From assembly GCA_904397895.1 (NCBI GenBank), contig CAJFOZ010000043.1, positions 1-64,000 on the forward strand: a DNA stretch of 64,000 nucleotides, given 5' to 3'. The stretch comes from an uncultured Clostridia bacterium. Lineage in GTDB: Bacteria > Bacillota > Clostridia > Oscillospirales > Acutalibacteraceae. A program made the translations under genes and the position numbers. Shown piece by piece: positions 9,763 to 18,527 of the stretch. The first letter of the stretch is position 1. Each line of letters starts with the position of its first letter. The notes beneath the pieces were generated by a model. The model saw only the letters and a list, made by a program, of their open reading frames with translations, was not told where the DNA came from and made no database searches.

Positions 9763-11352
9763 ATGTTTAAATTGCTAATTGTGGACGATGAACGCTTAAC
9801 ACGGGAAGGCATCATCAAGCACTTAAATTGGAATAAGCTAGGTATTGGGGAAATTGAACAGGCCGAAAACGGGTTGCAAGCGTTGGAGATCTGTAGAGAA
9901 TTTCAGCCGGATATTATCCTCTCTGATATCCGCATGGCTAAAATGAACGGCATTGAGTTTATCAAAAGCGTTAAGAACAGGGATCCGGATTGCAGCATTA
10001 TCTTTATGAGCGCCTACACCGATAAGGAGTACTACAAAGCGGCTATCCAACTGAAGGTAGTCAGTTTTATTGAGAAGCCCATCGATCTGGAGGAGTTGGA
10101 GTCGGCCATCAAAAATGCCATTACCGCCCGTTTGGAACGCATCAAGATGCATCAGTATTCCAAGACGCTCCAAAAAATGCAGCAGGCCAATGCCGACACC
10201 ATTAAAGCACATTTTACCATCCAACTGACCAGGCCCAATCCAATGGAGCAAATTCTGGAAAGCCTCAAATATTTACGGGATTTCATCCCTCAGGACGGCC
10301 ACTTTTTAACGGTTACAATCGCTTTGCATTCCCCTGAAAATCTGGCTCCTGATCAACAGGACGCCATTAAACAGATTATGGACAGTCAGTTGGATTTGCT
10401 TTGTCCGCGATATCATATTGAGTATATCTGGGCTTTTAAGGATATCAATACCATCATTATCCATTTTTTTTCTACATCAGATAATCCTCATTTGATTTCG
10501 GAGCGCAAAATTTCGGAGCTATGCCGTAAGCTATATACACCTTTAAAAAAACGCTGCAATGTTTCCATCGGCATCGGAAATGCTGTAAAAAATATCGATA
10601 AAGTCTACGAATCCTATACGCAAGCGGCCTTGGCTCTCCAGAAGGTATTCTATTGCGCTACCATTCCCATTACGACCTATCGTCGTTCCCAAGGTTCCAT
10701 GGTCTATCAAATGGATGACAGCTTTTTCAAATCCTTTGAGGAAAAATTGCAAAACCGGGATGGTTCTGCGTTGGAATTGATGATCCGTAATTTGACGGCC
10801 GATATCCGTACTATGACCGACACACAGGTCAATGTAGTCAAAAATATTTATTTCCGCCTCTTGTCCCTCATTATGGACCAAACCGATTTAGACGGTATCG
10901 CTTCACGCAAATCGGATGACGATCAATTTTTATGGGATGTAATCTCCCGTATTAATACTCTAAACGATTTAGAGAATTTCGCTCTGGAAAAATTGGATTC
11001 TTTTATCCATCAATATGAAAATCGAAGCAAGACAAGTTTGACAGTGTCCGCCATCCTTCACCAGATTCATCAGCATTATGCTGAACCTACCTTTTCTATT
11101 TCTCAAATTAGCCAGAGCGTGGGGTTGTCAGTGGCCTATATTTGTGTCTTATTCCGTCAGGAAACCGGTAAAACCATCAACACTTACATTACGGAATATC
11201 GTATGGAAAAGGCGAAATCCCTTCTCAAAAAGCCAAATTTAAAAAATTCAGATATTGCTGCTATGGTTGGCTACAACGACGGCGATTATTTCTCCCGCAA
11301 TTTTAAGAAAATTACCGGTTACTCGCCTTCCGAGTATAGGGAGAAATTTTAA
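9763..11352 (+). CDS. YesN-type response regulator with AraC-family DNA-binding domain
   Basis: This 529-residue cytoplasmic transcription regulator has an N-terminal receiver domain (residues 1-120; acidic pair Asp8-Asp9, phosphoacceptor Asp55 in LSDIRM, Lys in EKPID). A long linker domain follows, then two AraC-type helix-turn-helix motifs in the last 100 residues (ISQISQSVGLSVAYICVLFR and SDIAAMVGYNDGDYFSRNFK). It follows the lipoprotein gene with GAGGAGA upstream, and its stop overlaps the kinase start in TAATG, so the two are translationally coupled. YesN-type regulators generally control nearby carbohydrate uptake and hydrolase genes. The mannosidase and sugar importer genes here are natural candidate targets, by inference. 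Confidence 0.92.
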   Translation: MFKLLIVDDERLTREGIIKHLNWNKLGIGEIEQAENGLQALEICREFQPDIILSDIRMAKMNGIEFIKSVKNRDPDCSIIFMSAYTDKEYYKAAIQLKVVSFIEKPIDLEELESAIKNAITARLERIKMHQYSKTLQKMQQANADTIKAHFTIQLTRPNPMEQILESLKYLRDFIPQDGHFLTVTIALHSPENLAPDQQDAIKQIMDSQLDLLCPRYHIEYIWAFKDINTIIIHFFSTSDNPHLISERKISELCRKLYTPLKKRCNVSIGIGNAVKNIDKVYESYTQAALALQKVFYCATIPITTYRRSQGSMVYQMDDSFFKSFEEKLQNRDGSALELMIRNLTADIRTMTDTQVNVVKNIYFRLLSLIMDQTDLDGIASRKSDDDQFLWDVISRINTLNDLENFALEKLDSFIHQYENRSKTSLTVSAILHQIHQHYAEPTFSISQISQSVGLSVAYICVLFRQETGKTINTYITEYRMEKAKSLLKKPNLKNSDIAAMVGYNDGDYFSRNFKKITGYSPSEYREKF

Positions 11353-13127
11353 TGAAAAGGATCCGACGTTTTTTTGTCAATCTGAAGCTACGCAATAAAT
11401 TGCTTTTGGCATTCTCTGTCTTGATTATTCTTCCCATCGTTACATTGACGTTGCTCTCCACCTATTTAACCAAATATATCATTGAGAAAAACGCTATGTT
11501 CTCGGCTACGCAGTCCTTTGATCAAGTTTCGGATTTCGTCTCTTACCGCATTGATAATATTATCCGCGCCACTAACCTCATCGCAAACGATCAGCTGGTT
11601 CATTCTGTGGCCGAGCGAGATCCCAATAATTATCCTTTGGAAGAACAATTTGAAAATCTCCAAAAGATACGTCAATTTCTCAGTTCTTACGAGAACGAAA
11701 TAGATATCATAACCGTCCGGTTATTTCTTAACGATCAAATAGTCCACTCTGATGAGGATGGGGACGTCTTAGGATTGGAATCTGCCAAACAGTTTCCCTG
11801 GTATGAGTCTTTAAGCGGTTCTCAAGTGATGTTGTATCCCCCAATGGATTCTACCAATAGCGATACACAAAACCTTTCTGCTGTTAGGGCTATTACTTCT
11901 TTTGATAATTACCAGGATATCAAAGGGTATGTAATGGTTGAATTTCCTGAGAAAATTTTTCGCGATATGATCAGCAAAGCCAATTCTATCGGTGGGAGCC
12001 TTACCTATATCTGCAACGATCAATTTGAAGTAATCAGCAGCACCAATAAAGAAATTCAAAAGGATTTCTCCCTCAGCCCTAATCAGACAGCCATTGTGTC
12101 GAATCATTCTGATTGGACCTATCTTCAGGTAGGAAATGAAGATGTTTTTGCTAAAGTGAAGGCTATCCCTTCTACCAATTGGTCTATTGTAACCGTTATC
12201 CCTGAATCTGGAATTTTCAGGGATACCCATCTCATTCAAAATACAATGGTACTTTTTATGCTATTCCTAATTGGAATTGCTTATTTAGCCGCTGTATTTG
12301 TAACTTTGAGTTTGACAAAACGAATCGATCTACTCGCTTCTAAAATGAATGCCGCCCAGCAAGGTGATTTTTCCAAAGCTATTGTGTACTCCAACGCCAA
12401 GGATGAAATCGGTATCCTCATTCAGAATTTTAACTATATGATCGATCGCATTCAAACTTTAATGGCTGAAGAAAAAGTGGCAAGCCAACGTCTCCGTTCT
12501 GCAGAATTAATGGCGTTGCAATCCCAAATCAATCCTCATTTCCTTTATAACACTTTGGATATGATCAATTGGATGTCCTATGAAGAAGACAAAGGCGAAG
12601 AAATTCGTACTACGCTACGCTCCCTTTCTCGCTTTTACAAACTTAGCCTCAATAAAGGACGTGCCCTTATCTCTTTGCGAGATGAGTTAAAACATGTTTC
12701 CCTATATATGCAGATCCAGAATATGCGGTTACAAAATGCAGTTCATATGGACATCCGCGTTCCTGAATATTTGCAACAATGTGGTATTCTAAAAATCACA
12801 TTACAACCCATTGTAGAAAACGCCATCCTTCATGGCATTATGGAAAAAAAGGACGCACACGGTACCATTGTAATTGATGCAAAACTCTCCGGTGAGGATC
12901 TCTTTATTACAGTTGCTGACGATGGCGTTGGAATTCCTTCAGATATCTTGGCTACCTTGCTTAATGAAGTCGAGCCTTCTAAGCAGCATGGATATGGTCT
13001 CACAAACATAAATGAACGTATTATGCTCTATTTTGGAGAAAAATATGGCCTTTCCATTCGCAGTAAACTCGAAAAGGGTACTATTGTTACCGTTCGGATC
13101 CCCTTTCATAAATTCATTGATGAATAA
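11352..13127 (+). CDS. YesM-type sensor histidine kinase
   Basis: This 591-residue membrane kinase is the partner of the preceding regulator. A transmembrane helix at about 17-37 precedes an extracytoplasmic sensor region of about 260 residues (Cache-like). A second helix lies near 298-320, followed by a HAMP segment. The His_kinase domain of the LytS/YesM type has phosphoacceptor His396 in QSQINPHFLYNTLD. The ATPase domain has the N box PIVENAILHG and the G boxes DDGVGI and GYGLTN. The extracytoplasmic domain could receive a signal from the lipoprotein encoded two genes upstream. A perfect terminator hairpin follows the gene. Confidence 0.93.
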   Translation: MKRIRRFFVNLKLRNKLLLAFSVLIILPIVTLTLLSTYLTKYIIEKNAMFSATQSFDQVSDFVSYRIDNIIRATNLIANDQLVHSVAERDPNNYPLEEQFENLQKIRQFLSSYENEIDIITVRLFLNDQIVHSDEDGDVLGLESAKQFPWYESLSGSQVMLYPPMDSTNSDTQNLSAVRAITSFDNYQDIKGYVMVEFPEKIFRDMISKANSIGGSLTYICNDQFEVISSTNKEIQKDFSLSPNQTAIVSNHSDWTYLQVGNEDVFAKVKAIPSTNWSIVTVIPESGIFRDTHLIQNTMVLFMLFLIGIAYLAAVFVTLSLTKRIDLLASKMNAAQQGDFSKAIVYSNAKDEIGILIQNFNYMIDRIQTLMAEEKVASQRLRSAELMALQSQINPHFLYNTLDMINWMSYEEDKGEEIRTTLRSLSRFYKLSLNKGRALISLRDELKHVSLYMQIQNMRLQNAVHMDIRVPEYLQQCGILKITLQPIVENAILHGIMEKKDAHGTIVIDAKLSGEDLFITVADDGVGIPSDILATLLNEVEPSKQHGYGLTNINERIMLYFGEKYGLSIRSKLEKGTIVTVRIPFHKFIDE

Positions 13128-13145
13128 TAAGGATAACTCCCTGCC

Positions 13146-13190
13146 AAAAGTTCTTCATTCCTTTAGCTTAAAGGAATGAAGAACTTTTTC
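13146..13190 (+). terminator. Terminator of the two-component operon
   Basis: This is a perfect 20-bp stem (13146-13165 with 13169-13188) around a GCT loop, ending in a T run. Confidence 0.93.
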
Positions 13191-13247
13191 TTTAAGAAAT
13201 TTGATTCTAAATGGGCCTCTTTTTATAATCTGTTTTAATTTTTAATA

Positions 13248-13292
13248 TTTAAAAAATAAAACCGAGGGTATTCCAGATGGAATACCCTCGGT
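13248..13292 (-). terminator. Terminator of the sugar ABC transporter operon
   Basis: On the minus strand, a 14-bp stem (ACCGAGGGTATTCC with its complement) is followed by TTTTATTTTTTAAA. It faces the plus-strand terminator of the converging operon. Confidence 0.92.
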
Positions 13293-13333
13293 TTCTAATT
13301 ATTAACCTAGAAAGGAAATTATCCTATCACCGA

Positions 13334-14380
13334 TTAATAAGACTGATCAGCAACAACCTGCTCCAGGTTCTCCTTAGTGGTAACGGTAACGCCGGTGTCG
13401 ACTTCTCTCTCTTCCTCAGGAATGGTCTCGCCGTTCATGAGCTTAACGATAGCCTCGACACCCTTCTGGCCCATGACCTTCGGGTTCTGAACCATGGTAG
13501 CTTTGATAGCGCCGCTCTCGATCATAGTTTCAACATCCTTGGAGAAGTCGAAACCGACAACAGAGATAGCATCCTGCTTGCCAGCCTGCTCAATAGCCTG
13601 GCCAACACCAACAGTAGCGCCTTCGTTACAGCCATAGATACCAACCAGATCGCTGTAACCATTCATCAGGTCGTTAGCAGCGGCCAGAGCCTTCTGCTTG
13701 TCACCATCAGTATAAACAGCATCCAGGCACTTCATATCCGGATACTTGTCTGCAATCTGCTGCATGAAGGACTGCTCACGGATCTGGGTAGTACCAGCGC
13801 CGGCCTGAGCATTAACAACACCGATGGTGCCTTTCTCGCCAACCAATTCGGCCATCTTGTCAGCAGCCTGCTGAGCAGCCTTAGCATTGTCGGTGGAGTA
13901 GAAAGCATCCCAATTTTTGGTCTCAACGCCAGAGTCAACCAGAACAACCTTGATGCCGGCTTCGTGAGCCTTGTCAACAACGTTGGACAGAGCGGTCTGG
14001 TCCAGAGCAGCCAGCATGATGCCGTCTACTTTATCGTTGATGGCATTCTCAACCAGGGAAGCCTGCTGGGTAGCGTCGATCTTACTAGCGGGGGCATCGA
14101 AACGGATATCGACGTTTGCTTTGTCAGCGGCAGCCTGAGCACCGGCCTGCAATTTCAGCCAATGTTCGTCGATGGAGTCCATGGTGATACAAGAAACCTT
14201 AATTTTGTCACCAGAAGCAGCGCCCGAGCCGTCTGCAGTAGAAGCAGCGGAAGAAGCAGGAGCCTTGGAAGTGTCAGCAGCTGTAGAGCTGGTGCTTCCT
14301 TCATTACCGCAGGCAGAGAAGCCTACCATGACCATAGCAGCAGCCATGATGAAAGACATGACTTTAATGGACTTTTTCAT
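13334..14380 (-). CDS. Sugar ABC transporter substrate-binding lipoprotein (RbsB/periplasmic-binding type 1 family)
   Basis: This 348-residue extracellular lipoprotein captures a sugar for the importer encoded upstream on the same strand. The signal peptide ends in a good lipobox (GFSAC, Cys24), followed by a Ser/Thr/Ala-rich linker to about residue 57. The rest is a Peripla_BP_4 domain of the ribose/galactose class, with typical motifs such as DGIMLAALDQ, VVLVDSGV and VVGFDFSKD. AGGAGG stands 9-10 bases before the ATG. It is the last gene of a binding-protein-dependent cassette (ATPase, permease, binding protein), 99 bases after the permease. The sugar cannot be read from sequence. Given the neighbouring mannosidases, mannose or a manno-oligosaccharide is a guess. 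Confidence 0.93.
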   Translation of the reverse strand: MKKSIKVMSFIMAAAMVMVGFSACGNEGSTSSTAADTSKAPASSAASTADGSGAASGDKIKVSCITMDSIDEHWLKLQAGAQAAADKANVDIRFDAPASKIDATQQASLVENAINDKVDGIMLAALDQTALSNVVDKAHEAGIKVVLVDSGVETKNWDAFYSTDNAKAAQQAADKMAELVGEKGTIGVVNAQAGAGTTQIREQSFMQQIADKYPDMKCLDAVYTDGDKQKALAAANDLMNGYSDLVGIYGCNEGATVGVGQAIEQAGKQDAISVVGFDFSKDVETMIESGAIKATMVQNPKVMGQKGVEAIVKLMNGETIPEEEREVDTGVTVTTKENLEQVVADQSY

Positions 14381-14479
14381 GCTTAAGTACCTCCTAAATT
14401 GTGTGTGTTTATTCTTTTACCGCCTTATGCGGCAAATAGCAAAAGTTAGAGAGAAAGCTCAGCGTATTTCAAACGCAAA

Positions 14480-15469
14480 TCACTTTCTGCTGCGCAGTTT
14501 ATCGTACATAACTGCAGCAATAACAATTACACCAATAACGATCTTCTGCAGGAAGGAAGAAATACCAGCCAAGTTGAGGCCGTTGCTCAGAGTCATGAAG
14601 ACGAAAGCACCAACGATAGTACCAGCGATGAAACCTTCGCCGCCCATGGTGCTGGCGCCGCCGATAACGGAGGATGCAACAGCATTCATTTCGTAAGTAT
14701 CACCTGCGGAAGGCTGAGCCGAAGAAATCTTGGCGGCCATGATGATACCAGCCAGAGCCGACAGGAAACCACTGATGGCATACACTTTGATGGTAGCAGC
14801 GTTTACATTGATACCAGAAAGACGGGTAGCATCGTAGTTGCTGCCGACTGCGTAGGTATAACGGCCGGTCTTGGTTTTGGCCAGAATGATGCCGAAAACA
14901 ACTGCGCAGACAATCATGATATAAACAGAGATCGGGATTCCCAGGAAGGAATCGGTGCCGATAAAGCTAAAGCTCTTGGGCAATCCTGTAACGGGTCTAC
15001 CTTCTGTAACAGTCAAAGCCAAGCCACGGATGGCCATCATGGTACCCAAAGTAGCAATGAAGGGGGGCAGCTTACCATAAACAACCAGCACGCCATTGAT
15101 GATACCAACCACAGTACCGGCAATCAAACCAATCAAAATACCGATAATGACCGGCACACCAGCTACGATAGCTTGGCAGCAGAAAACGCCGCCAATTGCG
15201 ATATTGGAACCGATGGACAGGTCGATACCGCCGGTGATCAAAACATAAGTCTGACCAATAGCGATGATGGCAACAGGAGCTACCTGGTTACAAACATTCA
15301 AAATGTTAGAAATGCTAATAAAGTTGGGATTCATAATTGTGAACACAATACAAATCACAATAAATGCGGAAATTGTAGTGAGCAATTGCTTCGCTACAGG
15401 GCTTAAACCGGCGCGCTTCTTCAGGGGGCTATTCTCCTCTGTAGCGGCGGTGTTTACACCTTTACTCAT
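14480..15469 (-). CDS. Sugar ABC transporter permease (RbsC family)
   Basis: This 329-residue polytopic inner-membrane permease of the BPD_transp_2 family has about 8-10 hydrophobic helices. Typical segments are AIGQTYVLITGGIDLSIGS near residue 80 and VIGGASTMGGEGFIAGTIVG, which includes the ATPase-contact loop, near residue 270. The start at 15469 is chosen because AGGAAGG lies 7-8 bases upstream. A longer reading from 15499 would overlap the ATPase gene. It is preceded by the ATPase gene (22 bases) and followed by the binding protein. Confidence 0.94.
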   Translation of the reverse strand: MSKGVNTAATEENSPLKKRAGLSPVAKQLLTTISAFIVICIVFTIMNPNFISISNILNVCNQVAPVAIIAIGQTYVLITGGIDLSIGSNIAIGGVFCCQAIVAGVPVIIGILIGLIAGTVVGIINGVLVVYGKLPPFIATLGTMMAIRGLALTVTEGRPVTGLPKSFSFIGTDSFLGIPISVYIMIVCAVVFGIILAKTKTGRYTYAVGSNYDATRLSGINVNAATIKVYAISGFLSALAGIIMAAKISSAQPSAGDTYEMNAVASSVIGGASTMGGEGFIAGTIVGAFVFMTLSNGLNLAGISSFLQKIVIGVIVIAAVMYDKLRSRK

Positions 15470-15491
15470 GGGGCGTCCTTCCTCCATTCTA

Positions 15492-17009
15492 TTAATCAAC
15501 CGGTTTCACAGTGTCGGAAACCTTTGTGGAACTAGCGTACTTCATAATCTCTTCTTGGTTGGTGTCCTCTTTTCTCAGGTCTGCCGTCAAAACGCCCTCG
15601 GCCATGACCAAGATGCGGTCTGCCATACCCAGAACCTCAGGCAACTCAGAGGATACAAAGATAACACCAATTCCCTGCTTCTTCAATTCATTCATAATGT
15701 TGTAGATTTCGACCTTAGCGCCGACGTCGATACCGCGGGTCGGTTCATCGAAGATAACAACCTGGGCGTCGCGCACAAGCCATTTGCCAACAACGATCTT
15801 TTGCTGGTTACCACCGCTCAGATTAATAACCTTTTGGTTGATGGACGGGGTTTTGATTCTCAGGCTCTTAACCATATCTTCGGTAACTTTGCGCTCTTTA
15901 GAATCCTTCAACAAAATGCCCTTATTGACAACAGGCAAATTGGGAAGGGTCATGTTCTCTTTTACTGTCATTCTCAGGCACAGACCGTCTTTTTTACGAT
16001 CTTCCGGAGCCATCACGATACCAGCTTCGATAGCATCGCGGGGAGAATGAATTTTCACTTCTTTGCCGTTGACGAAGATTTGGCCGGTTTTCTTTTCCGC
16101 ACCAAAGATAGCTCTCATCAGCTCAGTACGTCCAGCGCCCATCAGGCCTGCAAAGCCGATGATCTCGCCGCGATAAGCTGTGAAAGAGACATCTTTAACG
16201 ACAACGTCTTGATCAGAGCTAATGTGTTTTACCTTCAAGACCTCGTCGCCTTTTTTGCACTCCACATGCGGGAATTTCTCTTCCAGAGAACGGCCCACCA
16301 TCTTACCAATGATCTCATCCAGATTGGTATCCTTAAAGTTCATGGTTGTGATATATTGACCATCGCGCAGGATGGTAATACGATCTGTGATGTGCTCCAA
16401 TTCTTCCAGTCGATGGGATATGTAGACGATACCGTGGCCCTGGGACTTCAACAGATTGATAATGCGGAACAATTCCTCAATTTCTTTGTCTGTCAAAGCC
16501 GAGGTCGGCTCATCCATAATGATAATTTTAGCATCAGTGGCCAACACCTTAGCGATTTCGACCATCTGCTGCTTGGACACCGGCAATTGACCCACGATTG
16601 TATCCGGATTCAAATCCAAATCCAGACGCTTCAATACGTCACGTGCCGTTTGTTTGATGACCTTTGTCGAGAGAAGACCACCGCGACTGGGCTCATTGCC
16701 CAAAGAGATGTTCTCTGCAACGGTCAGATGCCTACATAGGTTGAGTTCCTGATGGACTATGCCAATACCTGCTAGCTGAGCGTCCTTTGGCTTGGCAAAC
16801 TCAACTTCTTTTCCGCCAACGAAAAGTTGTCCTTCATCCTTGATGTAAACACCAGAAAGAATCTTCATCAGTGTGGATTTACCAGCACCGTTTTCACCAA
16901 GAAGGGCATGCACTTCACCGGCACGGATATCGAAGCTGACGTTGTCCAACGCCTTTACGCCAGGGAAAGACTTAGAGACATTTCTAAGCTCCGCCAGAAC
17001 TTCACCCAT
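15492..17009 (-). CDS. Sugar ABC transporter ATPase with two nucleotide-binding domains (RbsA/MglA family)
   Basis: This 505-residue cytoplasmic ATPase powers the importer. The first domain has Walker A GENGAGKST, a degenerate signature (LPVSKQQMVEIAKVL) and Walker B IIIMDEPTSAL. The second domain has the degenerate Walker A typical of this family (GLMGAGRTE), signature LSGGNQQK and Walker B VVIFDEPTRGID. It is the first gene of the operon, about 50 bases downstream of the -10 of the promoter carrying the 17-base element shared with the GH92 gene. GGTGGTGAT precedes the ATG. Confidence 0.96.
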   Translation of the reverse strand: MGEVLAELRNVSKSFPGVKALDNVSFDIRAGEVHALLGENGAGKSTLMKILSGVYIKDEGQLFVGGKEVEFAKPKDAQLAGIGIVHQELNLCRHLTVAENISLGNEPSRGGLLSTKVIKQTARDVLKRLDLDLNPDTIVGQLPVSKQQMVEIAKVLATDAKIIIMDEPTSALTDKEIEELFRIINLLKSQGHGIVYISHRLEELEHITDRITILRDGQYITTMNFKDTNLDEIIGKMVGRSLEEKFPHVECKKGDEVLKVKHISSDQDVVVKDVSFTAYRGEIIGFAGLMGAGRTELMRAIFGAEKKTGQIFVNGKEVKIHSPRDAIEAGIVMAPEDRKKDGLCLRMTVKENMTLPNLPVVNKGILLKDSKERKVTEDMVKSLRIKTPSINQKVINLSGGNQQKIVVGKWLVRDAQVVIFDEPTRGIDVGAKVEIYNIMNELKKQGIGVIFVSSELPEVLGMADRILVMAEGVLTADLRKEDTNQEEIMKYASSTKVSDTVKPVD

Positions 17010-17064
17010 TCAATCACCACCATTCTTACCTCGTTGTACTATAATGATATCACATTTTGTTCAC

Positions 17065-17107
17065 ATAATAACTCGTAATTTTTTTTGATATCCTGTACTT
17101 TTTTTAA
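17065..17107 (-). promoter_or_regulatory. Promoter of the sugar importer operon with the shared 17-base element
   Basis: On the minus strand the element TTAAAAAAAGTACAGGA (17107-17091) is followed by exactly 20 bases and then TATTAT (17070-17065). The same 17 bases with the same 20-base gap to TATGAT occur before the GH92 mannosidase gene. The -35 is poor in both, as expected of activator-dependent promoters. A second possible -10 (TATAGT) lies closer to the gene. Confidence 0.6.
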
Positions 17108-17110
17108 GTC

Positions 17111-17474
17111 AAAAGGGCCCTTTCGACTAAAAATTGGAAAATAGGACACGCTCCCCTTTGCCTCAAAAAATCTCCAAACCCACTGCAAAGCCTTTTCTAT
17201 CCATCATTTAGCCTTGATGCATAGCCCAATCTTCAGAATCTATTTCCTTTGATAACAGCATTTTTGCATCCCTATCTTTCGCTCATTTTCCTTTCACCTT
17301 TGGGATAATTTGATGATTTTCCATCATCTCATCCAAAAAATAGAACAAATAGGAATAAAACACTGCTTTCTTCTGAAAAGTCGATGCTTGGATTGTATCC
17401 TCTACAGAGCCGTTTGTCAACAGGCAAAAAATAACTACCAGCTATTATAGTCAACAACTCACTAAAGTGGCCAA
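17111..17474. other. AT-rich intergenic stretch, no gene seen
   Basis: This stretch lies between the importer promoter and the 3' end of the sugar kinase gene. I see no open frame with a ribosome-binding site, no strong hairpin and no RNA gene. It probably includes the 3' flank of the kinase transcript. Confidence 0.5.
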
Positions 17475-17509
17475 GGCCTCCAGCCGACTACCGGATGGCC
17501 TCCAGCCGA
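17475..17509. repeat. 13-base direct repeat across the stop codon of the sugar kinase gene
   Basis: GGCCTCCAGCCGA occurs at 17475-17487 and again at 17497-17509. The first copy lies just outside the gene and the second inside its last codons. The 22-base period is not a multiple of three, so the copy adds no in-frame residues. Confidence 0.7.
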
Positions 17510-18384
17510 TCAAACAGGCGCTCGGTATATTCCGGGATTGCGCCGTGGCTTGATGCTACAAAGTCGCTCAAAATGTTGCCTTTACGGGCCGCTTTGAACA
17601 CTTCGTCCCCATTCAAATAAGCGCTGATGAAGCCTGCGCTGAAAGAATCGCCTGCCCCTACGGTATCCACCGCTTTGGACACGCACTCGTTAATATCTTC
17701 TTGACGGTCCCTGGTGTAAACGGTGCAGCCGTCTTTCCCCTTGGTCACCAGGATAATCTGAATCCCATAGTCGGCAAATAAGGACTGGATGAGCGGCATT
17801 TCATCGGGGCAGCCATAGAGCTTGTCCCCTACCAGCTTCACTTCGTCATCATTTAGTTTGACAATGGTCGCGTGGGAAAAGGAATTTTTTAACACTTCGG
17901 CATCACAAAAATTAAACCGGATGTTGACATCCAGAAAAACATGTGGGAAGGTACATTCTTCCAAGATACGCTCTACCGAACGGCGAGCCACTGGATTGCG
18001 CTGGATCAAAGTGCCAAAATAAAAAAGGTCGATGCCTTGGCCCTTGATTTTTTCAATGACGCTGTCGTCCACTTCAATGTACTGATACGCTACATTGTCC
18101 GGGAATTCGTAAACCGGCACCTTGTTTTCATCCAAGGAGACGATGGCCGTCCCGGTAGGACGCTGGGAGTCGATCTGCAAAAAATCGGCATGGACGCCGA
18201 TCTCCTCCACCTTTTGGAGAGTATCCCGGCCTAGGTCGTCATCCCCTACGCGGGAAAGCATCCAGGTATTGCAGCCCATCTTGGCCGCATGGCCGGCTAA
18301 GTTAAAAGGGGCGCCGCCGATGTAAGGTTTCCCATCGATGATATCCCATAAAAGCTCGCCATAACACAACGCTTTACCTGCCAA
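17488..18384 (-). CDS. PfkB-family sugar kinase, probably fructokinase
   Basis: This 298-residue cytoplasmic ATP-dependent sugar kinase would phosphorylate a ketose such as fructose. Family marks are GGAPFNLAGHAAKMG near residue 23 and the C-terminal signature DTVGAGDSFSAG with catalytic Asp246. The N-terminus GELLWDIIDG fits the fructokinase/2-keto-sugar kinase subgroup. It begins with TTG, supported by GGAGGT 8 bases upstream. It has its own good promoter and is a single gene, flanked by the importer operon and the trp operon. A role in handling the sugar brought in by the importer is plausible but not shown. The 3' end carries a 13-base duplication across the stop codon. Confidence 0.85.
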   Translation of the reverse strand: MAGKALCYGELLWDIIDGKPYIGGAPFNLAGHAAKMGCNTWMLSRVGDDDLGRDTLQKVEEIGVHADFLQIDSQRPTGTAIVSLDENKVPVYEFPDNVAYQYIEVDDSVIEKIKGQGIDLFYFGTLIQRNPVARRSVERILEECTFPHVFLDVNIRFNFCDAEVLKNSFSHATIVKLNDDEVKLVGDKLYGCPDEMPLIQSLFADYGIQIILVTKGKDGCTVYTRDRQEDINECVSKAVDTVGAGDSFSAGFISAYLNGDEVFKAARKGNILSDFVASSHGAIPEYTERLFDRLEAIR

Positions 18385-18426
18385 ATCACAACACCTCCAA
18401 AAGTTTTATGTTTTATTGACAATTTA

Positions 18427-18455
18427 ATTATACACAATCTTAGTGCATTTGTCAC
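18427..18455 (-). promoter_or_regulatory. Promoter of the PfkB kinase gene
   Basis: On the minus strand, GTGACA (18455-18450), a 17-base spacer and TATAAT (18432-18427) form a near-consensus sigma-A promoter 43 bases before the TTG start. Confidence 0.75.
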
Positions 18456-18527
18456 TACCATTTTACACTATTTCACACATAAAATTAAAATAGGATTGTC
18501 GTATTATCCCTAATTTTACAGTTCGTC

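Noticed and set aside
15264-16739. Plus-strand frame across the ABC permease and ATPase genes
   Set aside because: It is opposite well-conserved RbsA/RbsC-type proteins and has no homologous motif or ribosome-binding site.
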